Origin: Deltaproteobacteria bacterium
GTDB taxonomy: Bacteria; Desulfobacterota_D; UBA1144; Nemesobacterales; UBA2774
Length of the DNA stretch: 64,000 bases
Reading direction: 5' to 3'
NCBI GenBank assembly: GCA_029262275.1
Contig: JAJCZS010000037.1
Location: forward strand, 1-64,000
Made by a program: the position numbers and the translations under genes. Every line of letters begins with the position of its first letter. Positions within the stretch are counted from its first letter, which is position 1. Positions 52,138 through 61,382 of this stretch are shown one piece after another. The notes under the pieces were generated by a model that was not told the DNA's origin, did no database searches, and saw only the letters and a program-made list of their open reading frames with translations.

Positions 52138-52884
52138 ATGCCAAGATTACTTGTTTTTCAACATGTTGCCCATGAAATCTTAGGAACACTCGATCCGCTA
52201 CTTAGGGACGCAGGTTTTAGAATCAAATATGTGAATTTTGAGCGCCACCCTGATGCAGAGCCCAATCTTGAGGGTTATGATGGGTTAATAGTTTTAGGGG
52301 GTCCTATGAATGTAGATGAGGTCGAGAGCTATCCCAATCTTAAGACAGAAGTAGACCTTATTAAGCTTGCTATAGAAAAAGAGATGCCTGTTTTGGGAGT
52401 ATGTTTGGGATCTCAGCTTCTGGCAAAGGCTCTTGGGGCCAAAGTGACAACAAATTCTGAGAAAGAAATCGGTTGGTATGATGTTTCTCCTACTGGTGAG
52501 GGTCTTGAGGACTCACTTCTTTCAAATTTTATGCAAACTGAGAAGATTTTTCAGTGGCATGGCGATACCTTTGATCTGCCTAAGGGGGCAAAGCTTCTAG
52601 CTTCTTCCCCACTTTGTAAAAACCAGGCGTTTAGATATGGTGATAAGGTTTATGGGTTTCAGTTTCACCTAGAGGTAGATAAACCTATGATCGAGCGTTG
52701 GCTTCGGGTGCCTGAAAACAAAAAAGAAATAGAGGACTTAAAGGGCAAGATTGATCCTGAGCAGATAAAAGCCGATACACCTGAGCATATCTCTCGTCTC
52801 AACGATCTTAGCAACTTGGTATTCAGCGATTTTCTAGAATTATTTGGTTATAACAAAAAACGGCAAACGTTGCCTTCAAGATAA
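52138..52884 (+). CDS. Class I glutamine amidotransferase-like protein
   Basis: A 248-residue GATase1 protein. The nucleophile C89 lies in VLGVCLGSQLLAKALG, and H177 and E179 of the triad are in GFQFHLEVD. It is a stand-alone amidotransferase of the GMP-synthase-like group, without a synthetase domain. The natural acceptor is unknown; family members include gamma-glutamyl amine hydrolases. It converges on the LonB-type protease gene with three bases between stops. Confidence 0.9.
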   Translation: MPRLLVFQHVAHEILGTLDPLLRDAGFRIKYVNFERHPDAEPNLEGYDGLIVLGGPMNVDEVESYPNLKTEVDLIKLAIEKEMPVLGVCLGSQLLAKALGAKVTTNSEKEIGWYDVSPTGEGLEDSLLSNFMQTEKIFQWHGDTFDLPKGAKLLASSPLCKNQAFRYGDKVYGFQFHLEVDKPMIERWLRVPENKKEIEDLKGKIDPEQIKADTPEHISRLNDLSNLVFSDFLELFGYNKKRQTLPSR

Positions 52885-52887
52885 TCT

Positions 52888-55338
52888 TTAAGCCGAACCA
52901 TTTCCCTTTTTATTGGTAGTGTTTTGTCTTCCAAATTTGCGGTAATCCTCTGCAAACTCTCTTAGCTTTTTATCTACTAAATAATTAACGCTACCAGTTT
53001 TAAATTTGCCTGTGCTGCCTCTTGTACCAGCTTCCTTTCCTGTAAGAAGCTCTATCGCTTGATCTACTGATTCCACTGGATATACATGGAATATTTTATC
53101 TTTCACAGCTTGAACAACTTCTTTTTTTAACATTAGATTCTTAACATTTTGGTGAGGTATGATTACTCCCTGCTCACCAGTCAGTCCTTTGGCCTTACAC
53201 ACATCATAAAAGCCCTCTACTTTTTCGTTCACTCCACCTATGGGTTGTATCTGTCCTTTCTGGTTGACCGATCCCGTAATTGCAAAACTCTGCTTAATAG
53301 GCACCCCGGATAGACTTGATAAAAGTACTACTAATTCAGCAGTTGAGGCGCTGTCACCGTCAATAACCTCGTAGCTTTGCTCAAACCCTATACTCCCTGA
53401 TAGGCTCAGGGGTTTGTTTTGAGCATATTTTGTCCCTATGTAGCCGCTTAGTATCATGACCCCTTTATCATGAATGTTGCCACTTAGTTTCGCCCTACGG
53501 TCAATGTTTATAAGTCCCTCAGTGCCCATATATGTTTCACAGGTGATTCTAGATGGCTTGCCAAAGGCATAGTCACCTATGTTATAGACTGCAAGGCCAT
53601 TAATTTGTCCAACGACAAGGCCTTGCGTATCCACCAAGATGATTCCCTTAGCAATCATCTCCTGGATCTTCTCTTCAATCATGTTGGATCTATATATTTT
53701 TTCCTCTATAGCTTTTTCTACATGAGCTCTCTTTATTGATTTACTGTTGTTGTCTAGCTTTGCCCAGTAGTTAGACTCATGTAGGATTTTTGTAATTGAT
53801 CCCAACTGAACTGATAGTTTGTTTTGATCTCCAGCAAGTCTGGAGGAGTATTCAATAACTGTCTCAACGCCACCTCTATCAAATTTAGTAAGCCCGTCTC
53901 TATCACAAGCTGACTTTATGTAGCATGCATATTGAGAGAGAATGTTGTCCTCTCTATCCACTATATAGTCGAAATCAGCTTTTGCTTTAAACAGTTTTCG
54001 GAAGTCCTCATCGTATGCGTAGAGCATATGGTAGAGCTGAGAGTTTCCAGCAATTATTACTTTTATGTCCAGTTTTACTGGTTCTGGTCTGATCCCCACA
54101 GTGCTTGAAAAACCATATTGCTGATATACGTCCTCGATCCTTAGCTCTTGGTTTTCAAGAGCCTTTTTCAGAGAGTCCCAAACAAATGGGTACTTAAATA
54201 AATCGAGTGCATCTATTACCAAATATCCACCGCTTGCCTTGGCCATAGACCCTGGTCTGATCATAGTAAAATCTGTCACCAATGCTCCAAACCTTGCTTC
54301 TTTCTCTATTGACCCAAATAAATTTGTATAGGTAGGGTGTGTTTCAAAGATTACGGGAGCACCCTGGGTGTTTGAATTATCAATAAATGCATTCACCTTG
54401 TATTCCGTAAATGTGGGTTCTTGCTGAGGCATTCTAAATGGCATTGGAGCTCCAACAGGCCCCCCGGCCCCAGCAGGTGTTCCTTTGGCGGGGAGAAAAT
54501 TGTCTATGTTTTCTAGAATGTGTTTTTGGAGCTGATCAAAATGGTCAATTACCTCATCATAATCTTTATATTTTTCTCTTATGCTATCAATGAGACCGCG
54601 TACTGAAAATAGAGCAACCTTCTTTTCAAGCTCCTTTACCTTTTCTCCAGCTTCCTTTTCGAGTTTACGTGCAATTTTTAGCACTTCGGCAACTTCTATA
54701 TCAACTTTTTCTTTTCTGGCTTTAATTCTATTCCTAGTTTCTTCGTCCAGCGAGTTGTAATTTTCCTGTGTTGCCGGTTTTCCCTCGACAATGGGTATTG
54801 TCATTATCCCCGTTGGTGAAAACTGAACCTGTATCTCACGCTCTTTCGCCTTTTTTTGAAGCTCTTCAAAGAGATCGTTTTTCTCTCTCTGAACTTTGTT
54901 CATTGTATTTTGTTTTTGTTCTTCAAACTCCTTACCCTCAAAAGCTCTTGGAATATCCATCTTGAGATCCTGAAGGAAATCTTCCATGTCGTCTCTAAGC
55001 TCTTTTCCTTTACCCTTAGGAAGTTTAATTGCTCTTGGTTCATTAGGGTCATTAAAGTTAAATACGTAGCACCAGTCGGGAGGATTCGGCTTATTCTTGG
55101 CAATTGAAGCAAGTATGTTCTCGATTGTCGTAGTTTTGCCCACACCCATAGGTCCTGAGAGATATAAATTGTATCCCGCAAATTCCATTCCCAGGCCAAA
55201 ATGAATTGCCTCTACAGCTCTTTCTTGTCCAATATAGTCTGTACAGGGAGTTAAATCATCGGTGGTTTTAAACTTAAGAGATCTTAAATCGCAAGTCTTA
55301 TAAACTTGAGCTGGTTTTAGTTCTTTTACTTTTCTCAT
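52888..55338 (-). CDS. LonB-type ATP-dependent protease
   Basis: An 816-residue AAA+ protease of the Lon-related PF13654 group. Walker A GPMGVGKT is at residues 62-69. A long insert (about 150-330) with coiled-coil-like charged helices and a Pro/Gly patch follows. Near the end, DGDSASTAELVVLLSSLSG carries the catalytic S663 and GGVNEKVEG the catalytic K706; their spacing of 43 equals the S679-K722 spacing of Escherichia coli Lon. There is no N-terminal Lon substrate domain. It is divergent from the alcohol dehydrogenase gene, with a 187-base spacer. Confidence 0.93.
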   Translation of the reverse strand: MRKVKELKPAQVYKTCDLRSLKFKTTDDLTPCTDYIGQERAVEAIHFGLGMEFAGYNLYLSGPMGVGKTTTIENILASIAKNKPNPPDWCYVFNFNDPNEPRAIKLPKGKGKELRDDMEDFLQDLKMDIPRAFEGKEFEEQKQNTMNKVQREKNDLFEELQKKAKEREIQVQFSPTGIMTIPIVEGKPATQENYNSLDEETRNRIKARKEKVDIEVAEVLKIARKLEKEAGEKVKELEKKVALFSVRGLIDSIREKYKDYDEVIDHFDQLQKHILENIDNFLPAKGTPAGAGGPVGAPMPFRMPQQEPTFTEYKVNAFIDNSNTQGAPVIFETHPTYTNLFGSIEKEARFGALVTDFTMIRPGSMAKASGGYLVIDALDLFKYPFVWDSLKKALENQELRIEDVYQQYGFSSTVGIRPEPVKLDIKVIIAGNSQLYHMLYAYDEDFRKLFKAKADFDYIVDREDNILSQYACYIKSACDRDGLTKFDRGGVETVIEYSSRLAGDQNKLSVQLGSITKILHESNYWAKLDNNSKSIKRAHVEKAIEEKIYRSNMIEEKIQEMIAKGIILVDTQGLVVGQINGLAVYNIGDYAFGKPSRITCETYMGTEGLINIDRRAKLSGNIHDKGVMILSGYIGTKYAQNKPLSLSGSIGFEQSYEVIDGDSASTAELVVLLSSLSGVPIKQSFAITGSVNQKGQIQPIGGVNEKVEGFYDVCKAKGLTGEQGVIIPHQNVKNLMLKKEVVQAVKDKIFHVYPVESVDQAIELLTGKEAGTRGSTGKFKTGSVNYLVDKKLREFAEDYRKFGRQNTTNKKGNGSA

Positions 55339-55476
55339 TAATTTTCCTCACAATTTTATAACTTTATTATTGCAGGTAATAAAGAACATACTACCATTTA
55401 GTAAAAAGCTATTAAAGAGAAATACCCTGTTTTAGCAGGAGCTAATATATTAATATTGATTGGAATTAGCTAGACT

Positions 55477-55482
55477 TATAAT
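55477..55482 (+). promoter_or_regulatory. Consensus -10 element upstream of the alcohol dehydrogenase gene
   Basis: A perfect TATAAT 44 bases before the ATG of the alcohol dehydrogenase. The sequence 17 bases further upstream (TATTGA) is a poor -35, so the promoter may depend on an extended -10 or an activator. The 187-base spacer it lies in (55339-55525) shows no other clear signal. Confidence 0.4.
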
Positions 55483-55525
55483 ATATTTAAATTCTAAGCA
55501 GAAATAAGATTGAGAGGAGATATAC

Positions 55526-56587
55526 ATGAAAGCTACTGTTTATCATGGATTAAAAAGCGTAAGTGTTGATGAAGTTCCTGATCCGGTTATTGAGAATCCA
55601 ACTGATGTAATAGTAAAAGTTACTAAGGGTGCAATATGTGGCTCAGACCTTCATATTTATAGAGGCCATTTTCCTTTAAATGATGGAGATACTGTTGGAC
55701 ACGAATTTGTGGGACGTATTGAGGAAGTAGGCAGTGAGGTCAGCTCACTCAAAAAAGGTGATAAAGTAATCGGACCATTTTGGGTAGGCTGTGGACATTG
55801 TCATTACTGTCAAAAGGGTCTTCATACTTCCTGTACACGACAGGGTGGAGGGTGCTTTGGATTTGGAGACTTGCTCGGAGGACACCCAGGGTGTCAGGCA
55901 GAATACATCAAGGTTTCACACGCTGACGCAACCCTGGTAAAACCACCAGATAGTCTTTCAGATGACAGTCAGGATGAGAAGACTTTATTTTTGGGAGATA
56001 ATATTTGTACTGGTTATCATGGGGCGAAGAATGGAAATATAGAATCTGGAGATGTAGTAGTAGTATATGGCGACGGGGCTGTAGGTTTGTTTGCTACCTA
56101 TGCCGCAACTATCTTTAATCCTTCACAAGTAATTACAATTGGTCATCATGATTACAGACTTGATATTGCCAAAAAGTACGGAGCTACAACTGTCATTAAC
56201 TCAAAAAATGAAGATCCAAATGAACTAGTAAAGGAATTAAGTGATGGACATGGGGCAAATGTTGTAATTGAGTGCGTAGGTAACACAGATTCTCTGCAAT
56301 CCTCACTTGATATGTCTCGACCTGGGGGAACTGTCTCTATAACAGGGCTCTTCTGGGAACCGTTTCCTCTTAATATGACAGATTTTTTCCTTAGGAATCT
56401 GAATTTACGAGGAGGCGTAGCCCCTACTAGGAGTTACATTCCTGAGCTTATCTCGCACGTAGAGGATGGCAGATTAGATCCTACTCATGTTATATCTCAC
56501 AGACTACCTTTGGATGAATGCCCAAGGGGTTATGAGTTGATGGATCAGAGAATAGATAATGCGATTAAAGTCGTAATAGAGCCGTAA
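55526..56587 (+). CDS. Zinc-dependent alcohol dehydrogenase family protein
   Basis: A 353-residue medium-chain dehydrogenase. Catalytic zinc ligands are the Cys in GAICGSDLHIYRG (about residue 38) and His in VGHEFVGRIEEVG; a structural zinc site is present in GCGHCHYCQKGLHTSC. NAD binding shows as VVVYGDGAVGLFATYAA near residue 175, with an Asp in place of the second Gly of GXGXXG. Substrate unknown; glutathione-dependent or plain alcohol dehydrogenases are the closest look-alikes. ATG behind GAGAGGAGA. Confidence 0.92.
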   Translation: MKATVYHGLKSVSVDEVPDPVIENPTDVIVKVTKGAICGSDLHIYRGHFPLNDGDTVGHEFVGRIEEVGSEVSSLKKGDKVIGPFWVGCGHCHYCQKGLHTSCTRQGGGCFGFGDLLGGHPGCQAEYIKVSHADATLVKPPDSLSDDSQDEKTLFLGDNICTGYHGAKNGNIESGDVVVVYGDGAVGLFATYAATIFNPSQVITIGHHDYRLDIAKKYGATTVINSKNEDPNELVKELSDGHGANVVIECVGNTDSLQSSLDMSRPGGTVSITGLFWEPFPLNMTDFFLRNLNLRGGVAPTRSYIPELISHVEDGRLDPTHVISHRLPLDECPRGYELMDQRIDNAIKVVIEP

Positions 56588-56614
56588 TTAACTGCAAATA
56601 AAAAATAATTTAGA

Positions 56615-56654
56615 GCTCGGTGTCTGTTTGCATCTGATATCGGGCCTTTTTTAT
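56615..56654 (+). terminator. Terminator after the alcohol dehydrogenase gene
   Basis: GCTCGGTGTCTG pairs imperfectly (several G-U pairs, one mismatch) with CTGATATCGGGC around a short loop, followed by CTTTTTTATTT. The next minus-strand gene ends directly beside it, so it may work on both strands. Confidence 0.6.
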
Positions 56655-57404
56655 TTAACTCAACCGATGTTGGCTATAGATTTCGCGAACCCACTTAATT
56701 GATGGGCGGTTTTTCCAAGATTCAATGTCCTCAACCATTAGTGGTGGAAGTTTATTGAACTCATAGACCGGATGTTCGTTGGGAACCGTAAGAGGTGCAA
56801 GCAAGCTAGCTGCTGTTATGTCAGCGCGTGAGAACTTATCCCCTACAAGATATGTCCTCCCATCAGAGAGCAGACCATCCATCCAGTCAAGCTCACCCAA
56901 GACAATTTCTCTTGATTCCAAGCGTTGATCTGGTCCCAAATCCATAAACTCTATCATTCTTCTTTGTATAACACCCCACATTACATAAAAAATCATCTTC
57001 CTCACAAATGGCAGATCTTTTGAATAAACTGCTCGCACAGACTTTGGATACTCAACAAGAGATTCTGAGTAAAAGTACCTACGCACATGTACTCCAGCAA
57101 TATCATCGATCCGTTTCTCGATTTCATGGCAGTCCTCTATATTCTCTGGGGTCAAGCACCTAGACTCTTCTTTTTTTTTGGCCTCTGCCCAGTCAAAGAT
57201 TTTTTCTGAACCTTGCAGAAGTTCACCGTCGGCTACCAATATGGGGAGAGACGTGCCAGGGGCCCCTAGTTTTTTAGCTACCTGCATATGTATGCCCGGT
57301 TGCAGATATTGGACGTCATAGTCGAAACCATGATGATCGAGTGTCCAGCGAGCCTTCTCGCAAAAGTGTGATATAGAAAATATATACAGAATCGGTTTTG
57401 ACAT
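56655..57404 (-). CDS. Glutathione S-transferase family protein
   Basis: A 249-residue GST. The N-terminal domain has ISHFCEKARWTLDHHGFDY (10-28), with Ser11 or Cys14 in the active-site region, TSLPILVADGELLQGSEKIFDWAE as the glutathione-contacting strand, and a helical domain from about 90 with SRADITAASLLAPLT. It differs clearly from the nu-class GST at 37.7 kb and resembles the large group of unspecified GSTs. No signal peptide. It is separated from the WG-repeat gene by a 160-base divergent region. Confidence 0.88.
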   Translation of the reverse strand: MSKPILYIFSISHFCEKARWTLDHHGFDYDVQYLQPGIHMQVAKKLGAPGTSLPILVADGELLQGSEKIFDWAEAKKKEESRCLTPENIEDCHEIEKRIDDIAGVHVRRYFYSESLVEYPKSVRAVYSKDLPFVRKMIFYVMWGVIQRRMIEFMDLGPDQRLESREIVLGELDWMDGLLSDGRTYLVGDKFSRADITAASLLAPLTVPNEHPVYEFNKLPPLMVEDIESWKNRPSIKWVREIYSQHRLS

Positions 57405-57564
57405 TGTGTGATCTCTTGTTCTTTATGTTAAAGATAGCATAGACAAAAGGATGTTGGATGAATTTTGACGATTTTTCTTTAGAAAGACTCTTTAAAATAT
57501 CATTATTTTGATTAAGATTATTCCTTCAAACTTATTCTTTATAAAATGTGGAAGGAAGATTATC

Positions 57565-58560
57565 TTGAAAGTTGCTCAAATTTTTTATGTCCTATTTTTA
57601 CTATTAGTCCTCTCATGCGCAGGACCTTCGGCAACAAATGTTGCAAATAAGGAAATGGGCACACTCTTTCCTATTGCAGAGGATAATAATTGGGGATATA
57701 TAAATAAGCAGGGTGATGTGGTTATTCCGCTTAAGTATGAGGGTGCAGTGGATTTCTCGGAGGGTAGGGCCCTTGTTAAAAAGAACGGAAAGTGGGGCTA
57801 CATAAACGAGTGGGATATATTGGTAATTACACCTCAATACGAAGAGGCTCGCAAGTTTTCGGACGGTCTTGCTTATGTAAAAGTCGATGGTGCTTATGGA
57901 TATATAAATAGTTTAGGCAAAATGGTAATAGAACCTAGGTTTGAAAAGGCTACCCCATTCTCAGAGGGCCTTGCAAGTGTGAAATACAATGGCCAGTGGG
58001 GATATATAAATAAAGCCGGAGAAACCGTTGTAGAGCCGCAGTATGATAATGCATTTGCTTTCTCCGAAGGAAGAGCTCTTGTCATGAAAGATGGTCTCGG
58101 AGGATACATTAAAAAAAGTGGTAAGGTTTTCATAAAGCCCCAGTTCCCATATGCTGAAGGGTATTCTGAGGGGCTCGCAAGTGTTCAAAAAAATGGTAGG
58201 TATGTGTACCTAGATAGATTCGGTGAGGTTAAACTGAAAACAGATTTTGAATCTGCACGGCACTTTAGCGAAGGAGTGGCTGCAGTGTCACGCGGTGGAA
58301 AGTTTGGGTTTATAAATAAAACCGGGCTACTCGTTGTACAACCAGAATTTGATCAAGTGGGCAATTTCTCTGAAGGTATAGCATCAATCAAAATAGACAA
58401 TAAATGGGGATATGTGAACAAAAGGGGAAAGGTGGTAATTGAGCCACAGTTTGCGAGTGCTATTAGTTTTTCTGGCGGTCTTGCAATTGTAGAGCTAGGC
58501 GGAGGAAAGTGGGCTTATATTGATAAAAAAGGTAATTTTATTTGGAAATCATTTGAGTAA
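57565..58560 (+). CDS. WG-repeat lipoprotein
   Basis: A 331-residue protein. I start at TTG 57565 behind GGAAGGA, giving a signal peptide with a lipobox ending at Cys18 (VLSCAGPS); a longer reading from 57508 would put about 19 residues ahead of it. The mature part consists of about eight 34-40-residue WG repeats with the pattern W/Y-G-Y-I-N, G, I-P/E-P-Q-Y/F, FSEG-A-V, and a ninth partial repeat. WG-repeat proteins bind partners and, in bacteria, often lie in the envelope. Cognate partner unknown. Confidence 0.88.
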   Translation: MKVAQIFYVLFLLLVLSCAGPSATNVANKEMGTLFPIAEDNNWGYINKQGDVVIPLKYEGAVDFSEGRALVKKNGKWGYINEWDILVITPQYEEARKFSDGLAYVKVDGAYGYINSLGKMVIEPRFEKATPFSEGLASVKYNGQWGYINKAGETVVEPQYDNAFAFSEGRALVMKDGLGGYIKKSGKVFIKPQFPYAEGYSEGLASVQKNGRYVYLDRFGEVKLKTDFESARHFSEGVAAVSRGGKFGFINKTGLLVVQPEFDQVGNFSEGIASIKIDNKWGYVNKRGKVVIEPQFASAISFSGGLAIVELGGGKWAYIDKKGNFIWKSFE

Positions 58561-58586
58561 ACAGCACTTTAGATAAACAAATATTC

Positions 58587-59531
58587 TTAAGTTATAGACT
58601 CCTTCTTTTTAAGATTATGCTCAAGGATTTTACTTTCAGGCTTAGACTTCTTCTTACCAATTAGCCATCCTGTAGAGGCTAGTATGAATATCATTCCGAT
58701 TATAGTTGTAGGACTAAAGACATAATGCCAGATTAGTAAATCATAGCCAGCAGAGAAACCCACTTTAATAAAACTTGCAGAAGCCACACTTGGCGCCTCA
58801 CCAACTGAAAATGCTTTTGTCATGGCAAGCTGGCCTATTGTTCCAAAGACCCCAACTCCAAGAAGCATAAAAATGATATTTGTATTGTTAATTACCGATA
58901 GATCAACCTCACCACGAACAGAAAACAGAGTGATTAGTGTAATGATCGTTGCAGTTCCCGAGAAGTGAGTGACAATAACTCTAGGGTCTAAATCCTTTAA
59001 TTTTCTTAAGCAGATCATAACTACCGCTCCACCTATTGCCGCATAGACTGCCATTAGACTTGCAAAATTCTGCTCCATAATTCTTGGGTGCTCAACTAGA
59101 ATTACACCTACCATACCAAAAATTATTGAAAGCCATATTTTCTTGCCCGTTGTTTCTCCTAGTATGTATCCCGCCACTAATGCTACCCATATGGGTCTTG
59201 TTTCTGTGATAATTGCGATCTCGGATATTGGCAGTTTGGTAAGAGCATAAAATGTTGCCAGCATAGCGGAGCTTCCAACAAAGCTTCTGAGCCATAGTGT
59301 TCGGTTATTTAAGACAAATGGGTTGATTCCTGCAGCTCTTGCAAGACCAAAGGTTATAACAAAAGAGATAAGCATTCTAAAAAATGCTATTATCAGCCAG
59401 TCGCAGTGTTTGCCGAGCTCATGGGTAAGAGCACCCATAGTGGCGAACGCAAATCCTCCGAAAACCATCCAAAGGATGCCTTTGTTGTTGGATGTGAATT
59501 GAAGACGCGAAGCTATGCTCTTATTTATCAT
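58587..59531 (-). CDS. DMT-superfamily (EamA) transporter
   Basis: A 314-residue protein with about ten hydrophobic segments in two EamA halves. GGFAFATMGALTHELGKHC near residue 26, LTKLPISEIAIITETRPIWVALVA near 98 and the start of the second repeat (ASLMAVYAAIGGAVVMICLRKL) fit the family of drug/metabolite exporters. Substrate unknown. The stop is 26 bases from the WG-repeat gene's stop on the other strand, and a 139-base spacer separates it from the upstream phosphatase gene. Confidence 0.9.
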   Translation of the reverse strand: MINKSIASRLQFTSNNKGILWMVFGGFAFATMGALTHELGKHCDWLIIAFFRMLISFVITFGLARAAGINPFVLNNRTLWLRSFVGSSAMLATFYALTKLPISEIAIITETRPIWVALVAGYILGETTGKKIWLSIIFGMVGVILVEHPRIMEQNFASLMAVYAAIGGAVVMICLRKLKDLDPRVIVTHFSGTATIITLITLFSVRGEVDLSVINNTNIIFMLLGVGVFGTIGQLAMTKAFSVGEAPSVASASFIKVGFSAGYDLLIWHYVFSPTTIIGMIFILASTGWLIGKKKSKPESKILEHNLKKKESIT

Positions 59532-59670
59532 AATTAATGACTATTCCCAATAGCTCTTTATTTTTCCTTTAATTGTATAGAGTTGATGCTCTAAGTAATT
59601 CTTGTTAGGAGAAATGTTAGGACCTAATAATAGTTTACCTAATAAAAATTTAGGTGTTGTTGTTTGTAGC

Positions 59671-60471
59671 CTACATATCACTTAGTATGTCTTGCAAACG
59701 ATATATAGCATAGTCAGGTTTGATGTCGGAGTTAACTAGCTCCTCTTCAGTAATTGGGTCGGATAGGACTAATATAGTTGATACACCAGCGTTTTTACCG
59801 CCTAGTATATCTGTATCTAGGTGGTCTCCTATAATAACTGTCCTTTCTCTTTCATGATCATGCTGGTCAAGCGCTATATCGAACATTAAGTTTTCAGGTT
59901 TGCCGGCAGTTATTGCTCTTTTGCCGGAGGCAACTTCAATTGAAGCTAGCATAGCTCCTGTGGCAGGAATATGCCCTTCAATTGTTGGGTATACCATATC
60001 ACGATTTGTGGCAAAGAAATGTGCGCCATTTGCAATTGCAAGAGTTGCGAGCTTCATTTCATCATAGTGAAATTCCGGATGACCTCCAAAGACCAAGAAA
60101 TCAGCCTTCTTAGCTTCTTCGCCCTCAACAAGGCTTAACCCAATAGATTCAATCTCTTTTTTAAGAGAGCTGCTTCCAATAACAAACGCTTTTTTAAGTT
60201 CTAGATCGCTATATGTAAATTTAATATGACGAGCTAGGGCAGTGGCCGAGGTGATAATATTGAGGGAAGCTCCCTCAATGCCCATCTGATTAAGTTTATC
60301 TGAGTACTCAGAAATGTTATGTCTTGGGTTGTTAGTTAAAAATATGACAGTCTTGTTGTTATTTAGTAAATATTTGATAGTTTCTACAGAACCCGGAACA
60401 GCGGAGTCCCCTATATATACTACTCCGTCTAAATCTATAAGAAAGCAATCAAATAAGTCTACTAATCTCAT
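59671..60471 (-). CDS. HAD-IIA family phosphatase (NagD-like)
   Basis: A 266-residue HAD hydrolase. The nucleophile and acid/base aspartates are D13 and D15 in FLIDLDGVVYIGD, FLTNNPRHN near residue 44 is motif II, the C2A cap is in the middle, the motif III Lys is in ITAGKPENLMFDIA, and the DDD-type motif IV is IGDHLDTDILGGKNAG. NagD-like enzymes dephosphorylate nucleotides and sugars. Located 69 bases downstream of the unknown 107-residue gene and possibly cotranscribed with it. Confidence 0.93.
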   Translation of the reverse strand: MRLVDLFDCFLIDLDGVVYIGDSAVPGSVETIKYLLNNNKTVIFLTNNPRHNISEYSDKLNQMGIEGASLNIITSATALARHIKFTYSDLELKKAFVIGSSSLKKEIESIGLSLVEGEEAKKADFLVFGGHPEFHYDEMKLATLAIANGAHFFATNRDMVYPTIEGHIPATGAMLASIEVASGKRAITAGKPENLMFDIALDQHDHERERTVIIGDHLDTDILGGKNAGVSTILVLSDPITEEELVNSDIKPDYAIYRLQDILSDM

Positions 60472-60540
60472 ATTGTTTTTGGTGGGAAATGTTTTTGCAG
60501 GTATATCAACAACTTGGGTATATTTAGTTAAGGTAATACA

Positions 60541-60864
60541 TTAACCCCAAATATGCTGTTTTAATTCTTCCTGTTTATCGTCTTCATTCTCTCTATAGAC
60601 CAGAGATATGACTCGCATTTCATCATCTTGTACTATCTCAACCTCTAGTAGGCTTAAAATTTCTACTGCCGCATCGCGGTAACCCTCATAGTACTCTTCT
60701 TCTTTCCCTGAAGCTTTGATAGTTCTAGAGTCTAAATGCAAAGCTAAAGCTGCATATGCAATTGGCACTTTTTCATCAAGCTCAAGCTGATAATCCTCTA
60801 GCTCACCATTAAGCAAGTGGTTTTTCCATCCATCAATTACTCTATCTACAATCTCTTTTTTCAT
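60541..60864 (-). CDS. Hypothetical 107-residue protein
   Basis: A small, acidic, apparently helical cytoplasmic protein, beginning MKKEIVDRVIDGWKNHLLN and ending ELKQHIWG. I do not recognise a family. The middle has HLDSRTIKASGKEEEYYEGY and AAVEILSLLEVEIVQDD. It stands 97 bases downstream of the EIIA gene, in the place where some deltaproteobacteria-like clusters encode HPr, but it lacks the HPr active-site pattern, so it is not HPr. ATG start with a weak site (AAGGTAGAA). Confidence 0.65.
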   Translation of the reverse strand: MKKEIVDRVIDGWKNHLLNGELEDYQLELDEKVPIAYAALALHLDSRTIKASGKEEEYYEGYRDAAVEILSLLEVEIVQDDEMRVISLVYRENEDDKQEELKQHIWG

Positions 60865-60961
60865 TTGTTCTACCTTATTTGTTATTTACTTTTATTCTTG
60901 GAGACTAAAATAGTATACTTAATTGGCATTATTTCAAAAGTTTCTAAGGTTGATTCTCTTA

Positions 60962-61372
60962 TTACTCTCTGCCTTGAAGCAACTTACTTGCCACAATAAT
61001 ATTATCCCTTCCAGCAGTCTCTGCTATCTTTATTGCCTCATCAAGAGTGACTTTGTTGGAAAGGGTCGCAAGCTTTAAAAGCATCGGAAGGTTCACTCCT
61101 GATATGACTTCAACTTTATTTTCCTCTAAGAAAGTCAAACTTATATTAGATGGTGTACCGCCAAACATATCTGTTACTAGTAGTGTTCCATCTTTAGCTT
61201 TAACTTTTTTTATAGCATTTTTAATATCCTGCTTAAAAGATTCGAACTCTTGATCTGGGTCTAGACATACGCTGCTGATTTTTACAGATGGTTTTGAGGA
61301 TAGTACAAAATTTACGACAGATATAAGTTCTTTTGCAAGCTCACCATGTGTTACTAAAACTATCCCAACCAT
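60962..61372 (-). CDS. PTS EIIA domain protein, mannose family
   Basis: A 136-residue EIIA-Man-like protein. It begins MVGIVLVTHGELAKELISVV; H9 is the phosphorylation site. LLVTDMFGGTPSN near residue 64 and SGVNLPMLLKLA near residue 92 are family motifs. No sugar permease subunits (IIB, IIC, IID) are adjacent, so the role is probably regulatory, in line with the nitrogen-PTS genes upstream. It follows rapZ by ten bases. Confidence 0.93.
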   Translation of the reverse strand: MVGIVLVTHGELAKELISVVNFVLSSKPSVKISSVCLDPDQEFESFKQDIKNAIKKVKAKDGTLLVTDMFGGTPSNISLTFLEENKVEVISGVNLPMLLKLATLSNKVTLDEAIKIAETAGRDNIIVASKLLQGRE

Positions 61373-61382
61373 TTATGCCTCC

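Noticed and set aside
57894-58188. Long frames opposite the WG-repeat gene on the minus strand.
   Set aside because: They mirror the repeats of the plus-strand gene, have no ribosome-binding site and no recognisable protein content.
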